Of a DNA stretch of 64,000 nt, positions 12,401 to 22,985 are shown in pieces (position 1 is the first letter of the stretch; the number at the start of each line of letters is the position of its first letter). The notes below the pieces were generated by a model. That model had not been told where the DNA came from, searched no databases, and worked only from the letters and a program-made list of their open reading frames with translations. A program made the translations under genes and the position numbers. The stretch lies in contig CM076153.1 in NCBI GenBank assembly GCA_038025085.1, forward strand, positions 6,665,501-6,729,500, written 5' to 3'. The DNA comes from Tetragonia tetragonoides. Taxonomy: Eukaryota > Streptophyta > Magnoliopsida > Caryophyllales > Aizoaceae.

Positions 12401-15400
12401 TGCGCTATAATATTAAAAAAAAAAAAAAAAATTCCTCCAAGCAAAGTACTTACCAAATGATGGTTAGTCAACTTCAAGCAAAGAGGAGAAAGATGGAGGG
12501 TAAAGAAGGAAGATGGATTTGGTGGGCATAGAAGCTCAATAAGTGGAATACATATTCATGTTGCTGTACCAAATCCTTCAGATAAGGCTTGGCTAGTATC
12601 CTAATTCCTTAATCATGCCAGTTCTTTTGAACTAGTGCAACAGCCTTGCTCAACCAGCTTTTATTTAGAAGGTTACTTTTTCTGATCATAAAAGGAGGGA
12701 CTTCCTGTTGAATAACCTCAGTAAGAGGTGGTGTTAATCACTTAATGGCCACAAATGTTCCTTTACTTTGTAGTCAAAGCCGGAAAATTGCTATGCCAAT
12801 CACTGGCAGAAAGCAGGTTTTGAGGTTTGAGGTGCATTTTCGAAGGGAAGGCAGGTCTGCAAAAGTAAAAGGCACATTAGTGTTCCTACAAACATGTATC
12901 AGGGGTGCTTTTTATTAGTTAAAGTTCACTTTGGATTATCTCGATTCTGTGGTGTGCATATTTTTTTCTTTGACTTGAATATGTTATATTGTTGCATTTT
13001 ATGTGTCAATGAAACTACTTTCTGTGTCAGCATAGAAGAACAGAAGGGATTTTATAGTTGTTTTCTTTTGAATTATCTGTCTTAAATATGTCATATCAAT
13101 AATCACCTGCATGGCACTGGGCTTAGAATGTTTGCTATAGCATGGAACTGTATCTCATTGTTAAGGTTATTAATGTGTATACTATCTCATATTGCAGTGT
13201 TTCTTCACTAGCATGGTTCATGTCTTATCAAGAGACCAGTTTAGCCACCATTGGCCAAAGGATTTTGGCTAATCCCCTCAGGTGAGTTGTGTTTTCCTTC
13301 ATGCTTATCTGGAAGCACCAGGCTTGGTGACATGTTTTCCTTTGTGCATAAGTATGGCCAGTGCCAGTGCCCTGCTTTACATTTATGTTACCAACAGTGT
13401 CTAAAACAGCTCTATGATAATTCTTGAATGACTGACCATGCTTTTGTCCTTTCTGAAACCAGGGTACGATTTCATTATGGTCATCCAGATATATTTGACA
13501 GGATATTTCACATAACAAGGGGCGGTATTAGCAAAGCATCAAAAACTATAAACCTGAGCGAGGATGTTTTTGCCGGTAGAACTGAGTTGATATATTTTCT
13601 ATTATTACCAATTTCTTTGTGCTTTATATGACGAGAGACATTTTATGTAAAGGATTCAATTCTATACTACGGCGTGGATTCGTTACATACCATGAATACA
13701 TGCAAGTTGGAAAAGGTCGTGATGTAGGACTGAGTCAGATATCAAAATTTGAAGCCAAAGTAGCCAAGGGAAACAGTGAACAGACTCTTAGCCGTGACAT
13801 TTATCGCCTTGGACGTCGATTTGACTTCTTCCGCATGTTATCTTGTTACTACACAACCATTGGATTCTATTTCAGTAGCCTGGTAATTCCCCAGAAATGC
13901 TCTCTATCTTCCCCCTCCCACAGTGATACTTGTTTTAATGCTATCTGCTGCTACGTGTACTTGGGCAATTTGTTCTGCATGCTCAATATTCCCTAATTCT
14001 CCTTCCACGCTTTAGGCATGCTTTTACTTGTTACTCTTGCTGTGTTTTTCGAAAATAAGTATGCAAGAGGTCCTTATTGCTTTGTTAGTAGCAAGGTCTG
14101 ATACTACGATGTGCTGCGAAGTGCACACACCTATGGACTTCAATGGTGCTGCATTTCTTCAAAACTTAGTTCAGATTTATTTAGTTTTTGTCTTAAACCT
14201 AACATGTGGGAAGAAATTCAGCCATTTTCATTGCTGAAACCTTGCAGATGTCGGTGGTCTCAATATATGTGTTCCTCTATGGGCAGCTGTATCTTGTTCT
14301 TAGTGGGCTGGAGAAAGCACTCATAATTGAAGCTAGAGTACATAACATACGATCATTAGAAACTGCTCTGGCCTCACAGTCTTTCATACAGCTTGGACTC
14401 CTGACTGGTTTACCGATGGTTATGGAGATTGCACTTGAGAAGGGGTTCTATACAGCCCTTAAAGATTTTGTCCTAATGCAGCTGCAGCTTGCTTCTGTGT
14501 TCTTCACCTTCTCTTTTGGGACAAAATCTCACTATTTTGGCCGAACAATCCTTCATGGTGGTGCAAAGTATAACCCTACAGGACGCAGGGTTGTGATATT
14601 TCATGCCAGCTTTGCCGAGAATTACAGATTGTATTCAAGAAGCCACTTTGTAAAAGGGTTTGAGCTATTGGTTCTATTGACGGTGTATGATTTGTATAGA
14701 AAATCTTACCAGAGCAGCATGGCCTATGTCCTTATTACTTATGCTATCTGGTTCTTGTGCATCACATGGTTGTTTGCACCGTTTCTCTTCAATCCTTCTG
14801 CATTTGACTGGCAAAGAATTGTTGATGACTGGAAAGATTGGAACAAGTGGATAAGGCAGCAGGGTGGCATAGGGATTCGACAAGATAAGAGTTGGCAATC
14901 CTGGTGGGATGATGAGCAGGCACATATTCGTAGTTCGGGATTTGGCTCTAGGATCATCGAAATAATTCTCTCTCTAAGGTTTTTTATGTATCAGTATGGT
15001 CTGGTCTATCAGCTTGACATTTCCAGAAACAGCAACAACTTTACTGTCTATGTGCTCTCATGGGTCGTGATAGCTGTGATTTTCCTCTTAGTCAAGGTAA
15101 AATTCTAGCTGTGCTTTTTATATTTTTCTATCTGCTATTAATTTCTGCTGAACATGTTATTTTACGTTTTAAATATAACTGAGAGGCCAATAAAAGTAGG
15201 ATAAACCACAACAACAATGATATAGATTGCTTGACTGCTAGTATGAGGAGATATGAATTTGAAAGTGATCCAATTGATGCCATTATAGTGGTGGTGGGGA
15301 CCTTAACGATCAAGTGTCCAAGAGTTTTACCGTATGATGGGTGTTTTTTTAAGATCAGAATAAGATGCAGGTTGGTGTAAGTCTCAATTGATTAAAATGG

Positions 15401-16060
15401 CTTGTCTGCTTAAATGGTTATGCCTTCTTTGCTATCTGCTTATATGATTATGCCCTGTCCTTTGTCTGCTCATATTTTGTTAACTAATCTTGCTTAAGTT
15501 GTATAAGTTCACGACGGAGATAACCTTTTATGTGCTATGCAGATCGTCAATATGGGAAGGTATTGGCTGAGTGATAATCATCAGTTTATATTCAGAGTAT
15601 TCAAAGCAGTTCTCTTCTTGGCTGTTATTTCTACTATTGTCACCCTTTCACTCGTATGTGATCTTTCTGTGAGGGACTTGATTGTGTGCTGCCTGGCCTT
15701 TATGCCCACTGGATGGGGTTTGATCTTGGTAAGTTTGTTATGAGAGGCGTTTCGCATCTGTATAGTTTTGTGCAAAACATTGAAGCTTTAAACATGTGCC
15801 ACTTCTCTAATATGTTGCTTCTTCAGATCATACAGGCTATCAGGCCTCTTATAGAAAGTACTGGAATTTGGGACTTTGCTGAGGTTTTTGCTCGATCGTA
15901 CGATTATGGGATGGGTGTGGTCCTTCTCGCCCCCATTGCATCCTTGGCTTGGCTTCCGATCTTATCAGCCTTTCAAACTCGCTTCCTTTTCAATGAAGCC
16001 TTCAACAGGAGATTACAAATTCAACCAATTCTTGCAGGCAAAAAGAAACAGCGTACTTAA
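3451..16060 (+). CDS. CALS8-like: Callose synthase (1,3-beta-glucan synthase, GSL/CalS), 5'-incomplete, 32 exons visible
   Basis: Exons I can place with GT-AG borders: 3451-3588, 3667-3743, 3854-4007, 4569-4694, 4780-4897, 5652-5977, 6717-6769, 6879-6939, 7396-7477, 7568-7617, 7778-7864, 7940-8071, 8160-8254, 8335-8419, 8504-8664, 8809-8932, 9026-9120, 9193-9331, 9661-9812, 10327-10433, 10532-10654, 10770-10838, 10980-11148, 11243-11357, 11488-11607, 11678-11793, 13198-13281, 13463-13575, 13653-13882, 14248-15096, 15543-15728, 15827-16060. Together they give 1590 codons in one unbroken frame including the stop. Landmarks include [40 protein letters not shown] and [17 protein letters not shown] in the glucan synthase domain, then the multi-pass C-terminal membrane half. 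The enzyme polymerises UDP-glucose into callose at the plasma membrane. Normal length is about 1900-1980 residues, so ~340 N-terminal residues (Vta1-like region and the start of the FKS1 domain) are missing. The first exon starts directly after a good acceptor, as an internal exon would. No internal lesions were seen. The CalS8 label rests only on inferred synteny. Confidence 0.93.
4416..4445 (+). repeat. (GGTTT)n microsatellite in callose synthase intron
   Basis: Six uninterrupted GGTTT units lie within the intron between the exons ending at 4007 and starting at 4569. The unit is not the plant telomere repeat. Confidence 0.8.
6251..6324 (+). repeat. Perfect 37-bp tandem duplication in an intron
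   Basis: Two adjacent copies (6251-6287 and 6288-6324) begin ACACTGTACTGTGCAG and end in ATGATAT with no mismatch that I can see. They lie in the callose synthase intron 5978-6716. The identity suggests a very recent slip or repair event. Confidence 0.85.
11921..12084 (+). mobile_element. tRNA-derived SINE in callose synthase intron
   Basis: A-box sequence TAGCTCAACTGGT (11932-11944) and B-box sequence GGTTCGAGCCT (11976-11986) are spaced as in a tRNA promoter. A unique body follows (GGCCCATGG..., CCCAGATACCC) and a 16-nt poly(A) run closes at 12084. It sits in the 1.4-kb intron 11794-13197, the longest in the gene, in the sense orientation. I did not find a convincing target-site duplication. 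It belongs to a different family from the SINE at 3.1 kb because the bodies differ. Confidence 0.8.
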
Positions 16061-16225
16061 ATTGCTCATCACTGCAAATTCTTGTATATGGTATTCGAAA
16101 TTCATAGTTACAGAGCCTAAGATAGATGTGAATAAGTAATAACATAGGAATTAGTATAGCTGTGTAAATCATTTGTATGTAGCTAGAGAAACAATATCTA
16201 TACAGGTGCCTTGTCATCTAGATAG

Positions 16226-16231
16226 AATAAA
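16226..16231 (+). terminator. Putative poly(A) signal of callose synthase
   Basis: AATAAA lies 166 bp downstream of the callose synthase stop, in T-rich sequence. Spacing is compatible with 3'-end formation. Confidence 0.45.
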
Positions 16232-17130
16232 GTTTGAAACTTACATTGTGAATATAGGGTATAGACAGAATCTAACAACATTTTCAGAAATTCAAGAGTT
16301 CCATAGCAAATTCAACAGTACTGATTCTGACATCTTCTTTAACAATTGAGCATCTTAAGACTTAAAACAAGGTCCTCTACCTGCAATTGTTGTTAACTTT
16401 AACCCTTTTATAATTTTTTTGAAATTGCTATTAGTTAACTCACATTATAATACTAATAGCAACCGGATCTAAGAAGAACTTGACCTGATCTGAGAGAAAT
16501 TACAATGAGGAAAATTGTAGAAAATAACTCAGTGGAAATCTACATAAAAGTAAAACGGTGAAAATCTTATCATTTTCACTTGTTTGGTTCACAATTAAAA
16601 GGTTGTTGAAATGTAGGAGTTTTACCGTGTTTTTTTTTTTTGTTTATTTGGTATTATAGAAAATTTGTTGTATAATAAAGGCTTTCTTTTTAAATTTCCT
16701 CAAATTTTCATAGATTTTCATTGTTTTTGACAGGAAAACTATGAAAATTTAATTAAGCAAATTTTAACTAGAAAATTTAATTGAGCAAATTTTAACTAGA
16801 AAATTTCAAAGACTTTCATACTTATAATTTTTCACATATTTCCTTACTAACAACCAAACAAAACAAATTTAAAGATTTCTATAATTTTCTCTGATTTTGC
16901 TTTATTATTCGCATCAACATGAAGTTCCCAAACACTCTCTTACACCACAATCGAAAGTACTCCAACGAAGTTTTTGACTATCCAAAAACAAAAACTCCTC
17001 CTGCAACAAGCCAGTGTTCCAGTGTAATGTTTCCATGGTGCTAACAAAAACTCCTCCTGCAACACACACACACACTCCCTCTGACCCTCTCTCTCTCTGG
17101 GCATAGGAAGTGTTCCAGTGTAATGTTTCC
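16232..17130. other. Intergenic: donor of copied patch, and duplicated PPR 5' leader
   Basis: The first part is AT-rich with no gene and includes a short tandem duplication near 16751-16805 (GCAAATTTTAACTAGAAAAT twice). Positions 16573-16619 are the apparent source of a segment found again inside the following PPR pseudogene. From about 16925 the sequence matches the 5' flank of the intact PPR gene at 21.2-21.4 kb, marking the left border of the duplicated block. Here the leader is itself partly duplicated: TTCCAGTGTAATGTTTCC occurs at ~17016 and ~17113. CA/CT microsatellite sequence lies at ~17065-17100. Confidence 0.6.
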
Positions 17131-18570
17131 ATGGTGCTAAGACCCTCAATCACCAAAGCAATCCCCAACACATTCTTAAGAAAGAAGCGAAAATGGCCAC
17201 ATTCCCCTTACAAAACCCAATGGCATTTTGTTTTCACTTGTTTGGTTCACAATTCAAAGGTTGTTGAAATGTAGGAGATTAAAAATTCCTAATTCAGCGA
17301 TCTTAACCATGTTCTCTCTCACCTCCGAAACGTCGAGAAATTTGATACCCCAGAACGTATTTTTGTTGATTTGATTAGGGTTTATGGGCAAAAAGGCATG
17401 GTTTTGAGGCTATTGACTTGTTCTTTAAAATACCCAGTTTCAGGTGCGCTCCCACTGTGAACTCCCTCAATTCATTGCTTTTGATTCTTTGTAGAAACAG
17501 TGAATTTGTGAAATTTGTTCCTAGATTGCTTTTAAAGAGTAGGGTAATGAATATTCGAATGGAGGAATCGAGTTTTTCGATTTTGATTAGTGCCCTTTGT
17601 AGGATTGGGAGGGTTGATTATGGTATTAGGTTGCTTAATTACATGATTGATGATGGGTTCAAACCTGATGACAAAGTGTGTTCTTTGATATTGTCATCAT
17701 TGTGTCAACAAAAGGGTGTGAGTAGTTTTGAGGTAATGGGTGTTTTGGAGGGTATGAAAAAGATTGGATTTTCCCCAAGTAGAGCGGATTTCCGCGATGT
17801 GATTAAGTTTGTAGTTAAACAAGGGAAGAGTAAATATGCGTTTGATGTATTATGTGAAATGAAAAAGGAAGGGGTCAAGCCTGATATTGCCTGTTATACA
17901 ATGGTGTTGCACTGTTTTGTTGAAGAAGGAGCGTTTGCTAGAGCTGAAGAGTTGTTTGATGCAATTCTGGTGTTTGGTTTGGTTCCAGATTTGCACACCT
18001 ATAATGCATATATAAATGGCTTATGTAAGCAAAAGAAGGTTGATGAAGCATACAAGATGATTAGTTGTATGCAGGAACTTGGTTGTCGACCTGATTTGGT
18101 CACTTACAAATTAGTCTTAGAAGCATTTTATGAGGTTGGTGAATTGAGTAGAGCACGAGAGGTTTGGCGGGAGATCAAACAGAAAGGAATAGGGATAAAT
18201 TTGCAAACTTATGGGGTGATGATTGATGCATTAATTACTGCAGGCGAACTTAGTGAAGCTTGCAATTTGTTTGCGGAAATGATGTCCAACAATTCCAGTC
18301 CTATGTCTTCTGAACGTGATGATATCATATGTAGTCTGTGCGATGGAGGACTCGTCCTAGAGGTGTTACATAAACTTGAAGAGGTATGCATTCACGATGT
18401 TGTTCTTGGGTCTAGGGAATGGGAAGCACTTCTTTTGGGGTTAAATCTTGACAATGGTTATGAGACCATTCTATTGGCTGGTTTGGTAAACTTGCCTGAA
18501 GAGTTGCTTTATTTCTGGGGAGCTCTGTATTTTGGCAGTTGCATATGGAGGAACACAAGGAACTAACCTG
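17131..18570 (+). pseudogene. PPR gene copy A (At1g53330-like), broken
   Basis: Nearly identical to the intact PPR gene at 21438-22985. The ATG at 17131 and the first ~35 codons are kept. About 240 bp of the N-terminal coding part is then missing and replaced by a ~45-bp unrelated patch (17231-17277). A 1-bp loss at ~17403 shifts the frame again. From 17418 to 18566 an open frame of 382 codons encodes the PPR tract (P-class 35-residue repeats such as [20 protein letters not shown] and [20 protein letters not shown]) with an altered C-terminus. Translation from the original start could not reach the repeats. An N-terminally shortened product from an internal ATG is conceivable but would lack a targeting peptide. 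Confidence 0.85.
17231..17277 (+). repeat. Templated filler copied from 16573-16619
   Basis: This 47-bp stretch (TTTTCACTTGTTTGGTTCAC to TGTAGGAG) matches 16573-16619 with one mismatch. It sits exactly where PPR copy A lacks ~240 bp present in the intact copy. Direct orientation, about 650 bp apart. Confidence 0.8.
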
Positions 18571-18582
18571 CTGTGCTATATG

Positions 18583-18960
18583 TCTCAAAGGAGATACTGT
18601 CCAACAATTCCACTCCCATGTCTTCTAAACTTGATGTATCATATGTAGTCTGTGCCGTGGAGGACTTGTCTCGGAGGTGTTACATAACCTTGAAAAGGTG
18701 TGTGCTCATGATGTTGGTTTTGGGTCTAAGGCATGGGAAGCACTTCTTTTGGGGTTAAATCGTAAAATTGATTGTGAGACTGTTTTATTAGCCAATTTGG
18801 TAAACTTGCATAAGACTATTATTTTTTTCATCTGGGTAAGGATGCATTATTTCTGGGGGAGCATGGTATTTTGGAGTTGCATATGGAGGAGCACAAGAAA
18901 AAAGGTCTCTTTAGAACAACAAGTGAGGAAACTATGTGATGTCTGTGAGTGTTGATGAGG
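18583..18960 (+). pseudogene. Tandem duplicate of the PPR copy A 3' end
   Basis: Directly after copy A, its last ~250 bp recur in diverged form (GGAGATACTGTCCAACAATT, then GGCATGGGAAGCACTTCTTT at ~18730). Small deletions shift the frame and there is no start. The 3' flank that follows (TCTGGGTAAGGATGCAT, then CTCTTTAGAACAACAAGTGAGGAA) matches the flank of the intact gene at 23.0-23.35 kb. This gives copy A two successive tails. Confidence 0.75.
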
Positions 18961-19764
18961 GCGAGGCTCTATGTCTACCACACCTGCTGTTCAGCTTTAT
19001 TGTGTGAAATTTCGGGGCCAGTTGAACAGGGGGTTACAATACAAGACAAGTTCATAGTGGGGATTTGGAGAAAAACTGTAGATTGTTTTTGCGTTCAATG
19101 AACTAGTCATTGTGGCTTGTGGGCTGATAGAAATCAGAGGATCGTGATTCTTTTGGGGTGGAGAAAGAGATGAATGGTACTGTAGCGTTGTACATGTGGC
19201 ACTTGTGTAGTAGTACCAACAGAAGTTGCTCTCTTTAATTGATTAATTATTAAAACCTCTCTAACTTAATAAAATCTGTGTTTTCCTAACACCATATGTA
19301 AATTTATAGAAGTTTTATTGTATATTCGAGTTAGTTACAACACGTTGTTTTAGGTGCTATTAGTTGATCTTGTGATAAATACGTAACTGATCTACTTAAA
19401 ATGTTAGATTGACAATCCATACCACTTGAAAGGTAAAATTTTTGAATCCGTACCCATTTATTCCGCGAATCAAATGTGTAAACATTTAGGAGCTCTAGTG
19501 AAATCATCGATCTGAAATTTATCTATGAAAAAGAAAAGGAAATCATGGAGTCATGATTCATGTAGCAGACAAGTAGTTCAGAGTTAAGACTTACAAATAA
19601 AATCATAGTGCCGTATGGCCCGTATGCTGTGAGGTTAGGCTTGACTTCACAAGTCTCCTATCCAAATTTTATGGAGTAAAGAAACTAGTAGAGCATATTA
19701 ATAGGTACCCCACTTGCTTGTTTGATTTGAGAAGTGGTCGATAAACAACTGGAAAACCTTTATA
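18961..19764. other. Spacer between PPR copy A and receptor-kinase copy 1
   Basis: No gene seen. About 19330-19560 aligns with 24075-24420 downstream of the intact PPR copy (TAAATACGTAACT, ATCAAATGTGTAA, AAATCATCGATC). This shows that the spacer was duplicated with its flanking genes. About 19600-19740 (CCGTATGCTGTGAG, GCTTGACTTCACAAGTCTCC) recurs upstream of receptor-kinase copy 3 at 42.1 kb. Confidence 0.6.
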
Positions 19765-19983
19765 TCTACTTTCTCTGTCCTTACCTCGTTATCATAGATC
19801 TCGCCATTGCCAAAGCGTCCAAAAAACCCCGCGTAAATCCCACGGTAACGGTAGACTGTGTCTGTAGTACGTAGTATCCATGAAAAACGCTCATTCAGGC
19901 TTCAGTTTCAGCCTCATTAATCATTATATATGTAGGTACTGCAGGGAGCTCTGTTTCAGGAACAGAACACCCACAGTTACAAA
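19765..19983 (+). promoter_or_regulatory. Conserved promoter block, receptor-kinase copy 1
   Basis: A block shared by all five copies: CTTTCTCTGTCCTTACC, a CCGCGTAAATCCCACGGTAA segment, then CATTATATATG (TATA box, ~19925-19931) about 55 bp before the ATG, and an AGCTCTGTTTCAGGAACAGA leader. Conservation across paralogues and the TATA position support a core promoter. Confidence 0.5.
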
Positions 19984-20936
19984 ATGAAATTTCAAGTCAT
20001 GAATCTCTTCTTTGCAATTTTTATCATTTCATTTATCCATTGTTTCAACCCAAACCATGGGACTAACAACGACCGTGTTGCCCTCTTAGCCATCAAGTCT
20101 CAAATTAGTCATGACCCTCAAGGTGTTTTGAGCTCATGGAATGAATCTCTTCACTTTTGTCACTGGACAGGGGTCACTTGCGGTGCTAGGTTGCATCAAA
20201 GTCGTCGAGTCGTTGCTCTAACTCTTGTCAACTCAAGTTTGGCGGGAACTTTGTCACCTTTTGTGGGGAACTTGAGTTTCCTTCACCATCTTATTTTATC
20301 CAATAATAATCTTCATGGTCAAATTCCACCTCAAATTGGTCATCTATCTAGGCTACGCACTCTAAGATTATATAACAACTCCTTTGAAGGAGAAATTCCA
20401 GCCAACTTATCTCGTTGTTGGAATCTTGAGATACTTGGACTATGTAAGAACCATCTTACGGGTGTCATTCCTCATGAATTTGGCCTTTTGTTTAACTTGG
20501 TATCACTATCTATTGGTGACAACACATTGACAGGCAACCTCTTCAATATTGTCGTCAATATGACTTCTCTGCAAAAATTGTATGCGTATGAAAATTCCTT
20601 TCAAGGAAGCATCCGAAATGGTATTGGCCAACTTAAAAGTTTAAATGCCATTAGCGTATTTCAAAATAAACTTTCAGGTACCATTCCTTCATCATTTTAC
20701 AATCTTTCTTCTCTCCAAGTTATCGGTTTGTCAAACAACCAACTTGAAGGACACCTCCCAGTCGATGTTGGGTTTCGGTTTCCTCAGCTCACTCAGTTTA
20801 TCATAAATGAAAATTTCATTCATGGACATTTTCCAGTCTCACTCTCCAACCTTACGCAACTTGAAGGATTAATGATCTTTTCTAATAATTTCACTAGTAA
20901 ATTTCACTGGTAAATTTAGGTTCAGTGCTACAAAAA
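19984..20936 (+). pseudogene. LRR-XII receptor kinase copy 1, truncated to N-terminal LRRs
   Basis: An open frame of 309 codons from ATG 19984: signal peptide (LFFAIFIISFIHCF), LRR N-cap (NNDRVALLAIKSQISHDP, WTGVTC), then ~9 leucine-rich repeats (GQIPPQIGHLSRLRTL, GTIPSSFYNLSSLQVI). Relative to its paralogues it lost ~15 codons just after the signal peptide. A 13-bp tandem duplication (CACTAGTAAATTT / CACTGGTAAATTT, ~20891-20916) creates TGG TAA. Homology stops at ~20936, so the remaining LRRs, membrane segment and kinase are absent. It could in principle make a secreted LRR fragment, but I read it as a truncated pseudogene. EFR/XA21-like family proteins perceive microbial patterns at the plasma membrane. 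Confidence 0.88.
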
Positions 20937-21234
20937 TGTTTAATTTTCAGACATGTTTACATAGCTTATCTATTTTTCTTCTTAAAAAATTATAAAATAC
21001 ACCTACTAAAAGATGTTTGAATTGTTTTCATTCTGATTTTCTTAGTTATTTTCATAATATTAAGATTTAGTGCATAGATTTCTGAGAAAAAGAATCATTT
21101 TTACATATTATATTGTTTAATCATTATACGTATCCGTATCCTATTTTTTAGAAATGCAATATTTCGTATCCGTATCCGTACCCCGTCTCCGCACCCATAT
21201 CCGTATCCGTGCTACCTAAAATTACACCACAATC

Positions 21235-21298
21235 GAAAGTAGAGTATATGAGTTTGTTCAGAAAAAAAAAAAAAAAAAAAGAAAGTACAGTATATGAG
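21235..21298 (+). mobile_element. Minimal retroposon: short insert plus poly(A) between direct repeats
   Basis: GAAAGTAGAGTATATGAG (21235-21252) and GAAAGTACAGTATATGAG (21281-21298) differ at one base. They flank a 28-bp insert ending in a 19-A run. Target-site duplication plus poly(A) is the mark of target-primed reverse transcription, here with almost the whole body lost to 5' truncation. The 16.93-kb block copy lacks the insert. Confidence 0.55.
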
Positions 21299-21350
21299 AA
21301 CTTTATTACTCACCACAAACGAAGTTTTTGACTATCCAAAAACAAAAACT

Positions 21351-21385
<35 letters not shown>

Positions 21386-21411
21386 CTCTCTCTCTCTCTC
21401 TCTCTGGGCAT
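21351..21411 (+). repeat. CA/CT dinucleotide microsatellite
   Basis: A run of CA units followed by CT units ends about 27 bp before the start codon of the intact PPR gene. A shorter, interrupted version occurs at the same place in front of copy A. Confidence 0.85.
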
Positions 21412-21437
21412 AGGGTGAATTCCAGTGTAATGTTTCC

Positions 21438-22985
21438 ATGGTGCTAAGACCCTCAACCACCAAAGCAATCCCCAACACGTTCTTAAGAAAAAAGAGAAAA
21501 TGGCCACATTCCCCTTACAAAACCCAATGGCATTTCGTTTTCAATCAACAACAAGCTCTCCAAAATCTCAAACATTTATCCCTTCAATATTATTCACTCC
21601 TAAACCCAAATTCGACCCATCAACAATTACCAAACACAATCGCCCAAAACCTCTCTAAAACCCTTCCTATTCTTCTCAATTCCCTTATAGATTCTTTCAA
21701 TACATACAATTGTGAGCCCACCCCAAATGCCTATCAATTTGTAATCAAAACCCTAATTAAAAATTCCCAATTCAGCGATCTTAACCACGTTCTCTCTCAC
21801 CTCCAAAATGTCGAGAAATTTGAAACCCCAGAACGTATTTTTGTTAATTTGATTAGGGTTTATGGGCAAAAAGGCATGATTTTTGAGGCTGTTGATTTGT
21901 TCTTTAAAATACCCACTTTCAGGTGCGTTCCCACTGTGAATTCCTTCAATTCATTGCTTTTGATTCTTTGTAGAAACAGTGAATTTATGAAATTTGTTCC
22001 TAGATTGCTTTTGAAGAGTAGGGTTATGAATATTCGAATGGAAGAATCGAGTTTTTCGATTTTAATTAGTGCCCTTTATAGGATTGGGAAGGTTGATTAT
22101 GGTATTAGGTTGCTTAATTATATGATTGATGATGGGTTTAACCCTGATGATAAAGTGTGTTCTTTGATATTGTCTTCATTGTGTCAACAAAAGGGTGTGA
22201 CTAGTTTTGAGGTAATGGGTGTTCTGGAGGGTATGAAAAAGATTGGGTTTTCCCCAAGTAGAGCGGATTTCCGCGATGTGATTAAGTTTGTAGTTAAACA
22301 TGGGAAGAGTAAAGATGCTTTTGATGTTCTATGTGAAATGAAAAGGGAAGGGATCAAGCCTGATATTGCCTGTCATACTATGGTCTTGCACTGTTTTGTT
22401 GAAGAAGGGGCATTTGCTAGAGCCGAAGAGTTGTTTGATGAAATTCTGGTGTTTGGTTTGGTTCCAGATTTGCGTACTTATAATGCATATATAAATGGCT
22501 TATGTAAGCAAAAAAAGGTTGATGAAGCATACAAGATGATTAGTTGTATGCAGGAACTTGGTTGTCGACCTGATTTGGTCACTTACAAATTAGTCTTAGA
22601 AGCATTTTATGAGGTTGGTGAATTGAATAGAGCACGAGAGGTCTGGCGGGAGATCAAACAGAAAGGAATAGGGATAGATTTGCAAACTTATGGGGTAATG
22701 ATTGATGTGTTGGTTACTGGAGGTGAGGTTGGTGAAGCTTGTAGTTTGTTGGAGGAAATACTGTCTAACGATTCCACTCCTATGTCTTCTAAACTTGATG
22801 ATATCATATGTAGTCTTTGTGGTGGGGGACTTGTCCCAGAGGTGTTACATAAACTTGAAAAGGTAAGCGTTCATAGTATTGTTCTTGGGTCTAGGGCATG
22901 GGAAGCACTTCTTTTGGTATCAAATCTTAATAGTGGTTATGAGACCACTTTAGTGGCTGATTTGGTGAACTTGACTGAAGAGTAG
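21438..22985 (+). CDS. P-class pentatricopeptide repeat protein (At1g53330-like), intact
   Basis: A complete intronless frame of 515 residues from the ATG at 21438. The N-terminus is basic and poor in acidic residues ([16 protein letters not shown]), fitting an organelle-targeting peptide. From ~residue 95 onward come tandem 35-residue helical hairpins without E/DYW domains, for example [40 protein letters not shown] and [21 protein letters not shown]-class PPR proteins bind single-stranded organelle RNA and affect its stability, processing or translation. This is the only undamaged member of three linked copies (A at 17.1 kb, C at 41.3 kb). The At1g53330 assignment comes from remembered sequence character and is moderate; the PPR class is secure. 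Confidence 0.93.
   Translation: MVLRPSTTKAIPNTFLRKKRKWPHSPYKTQWHFVFNQQQALQNLKHLSLQYYSLLNPNSTHQQLPNTIAQNLSKTLPILLNSLIDSFNTYNCEPTPNAYQFVIKTLIKNSQFSDLNHVLSHLQNVEKFETPERIFVNLIRVYGQKGMIFEAVDLFFKIPTFRCVPTVNSFNSLLLILCRNSEFMKFVPRLLLKSRVMNIRMEESSFSILISALYRIGKVDYGIRLLNYMIDDGFNPDDKVCSLILSSLCQQKGVTSFEVMGVLEGMKKIGFSPSRADFRDVIKFVVKHGKSKDAFDVLCEMKREGIKPDIACHTMVLHCFVEEGAFARAEELFDEILVFGLVPDLRTYNAYINGLCKQKKVDEAYKMISCMQELGCRPDLVTYKLVLEAFYEVGELNRAREVWREIKQKGIGIDLQTYGVMIDVLVTGGEVGEACSLLEEILSNDSTPMSSKLDDIICSLCGGGLVPEVLHKLEKVSVHSIVLGSRAWEALLLVSNLNSGYETTLVADLVNLTEE

Larger units (their letters stand above)
20937..21437. other. Block junction and 5' leader of the intact PPR gene
   Basis: AT-rich sequence without genes up to ~21120. 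A CCGTATCCGTATCCGTAC-type short repeat lies at 21127-21212. A small poly(A)-containing insert flanked by an 18-bp direct repeat lies at 21235-21298. From ~21225 the sequence matches 16.93 kb, the left edge of the previous duplicated block. A CA(n)/CT(n) microsatellite occupies ~21351-21411 just before the PPR start. Confidence 0.6.

Noticed and set aside
17418..18566. PPR copy A as a functional shorter gene
   Set aside because: The frame starts in the middle of a coding segment after a frameshift, lacks a targeting peptide and has an altered C-terminus. It is more simply a pseudogene, though the repeat tract is open.
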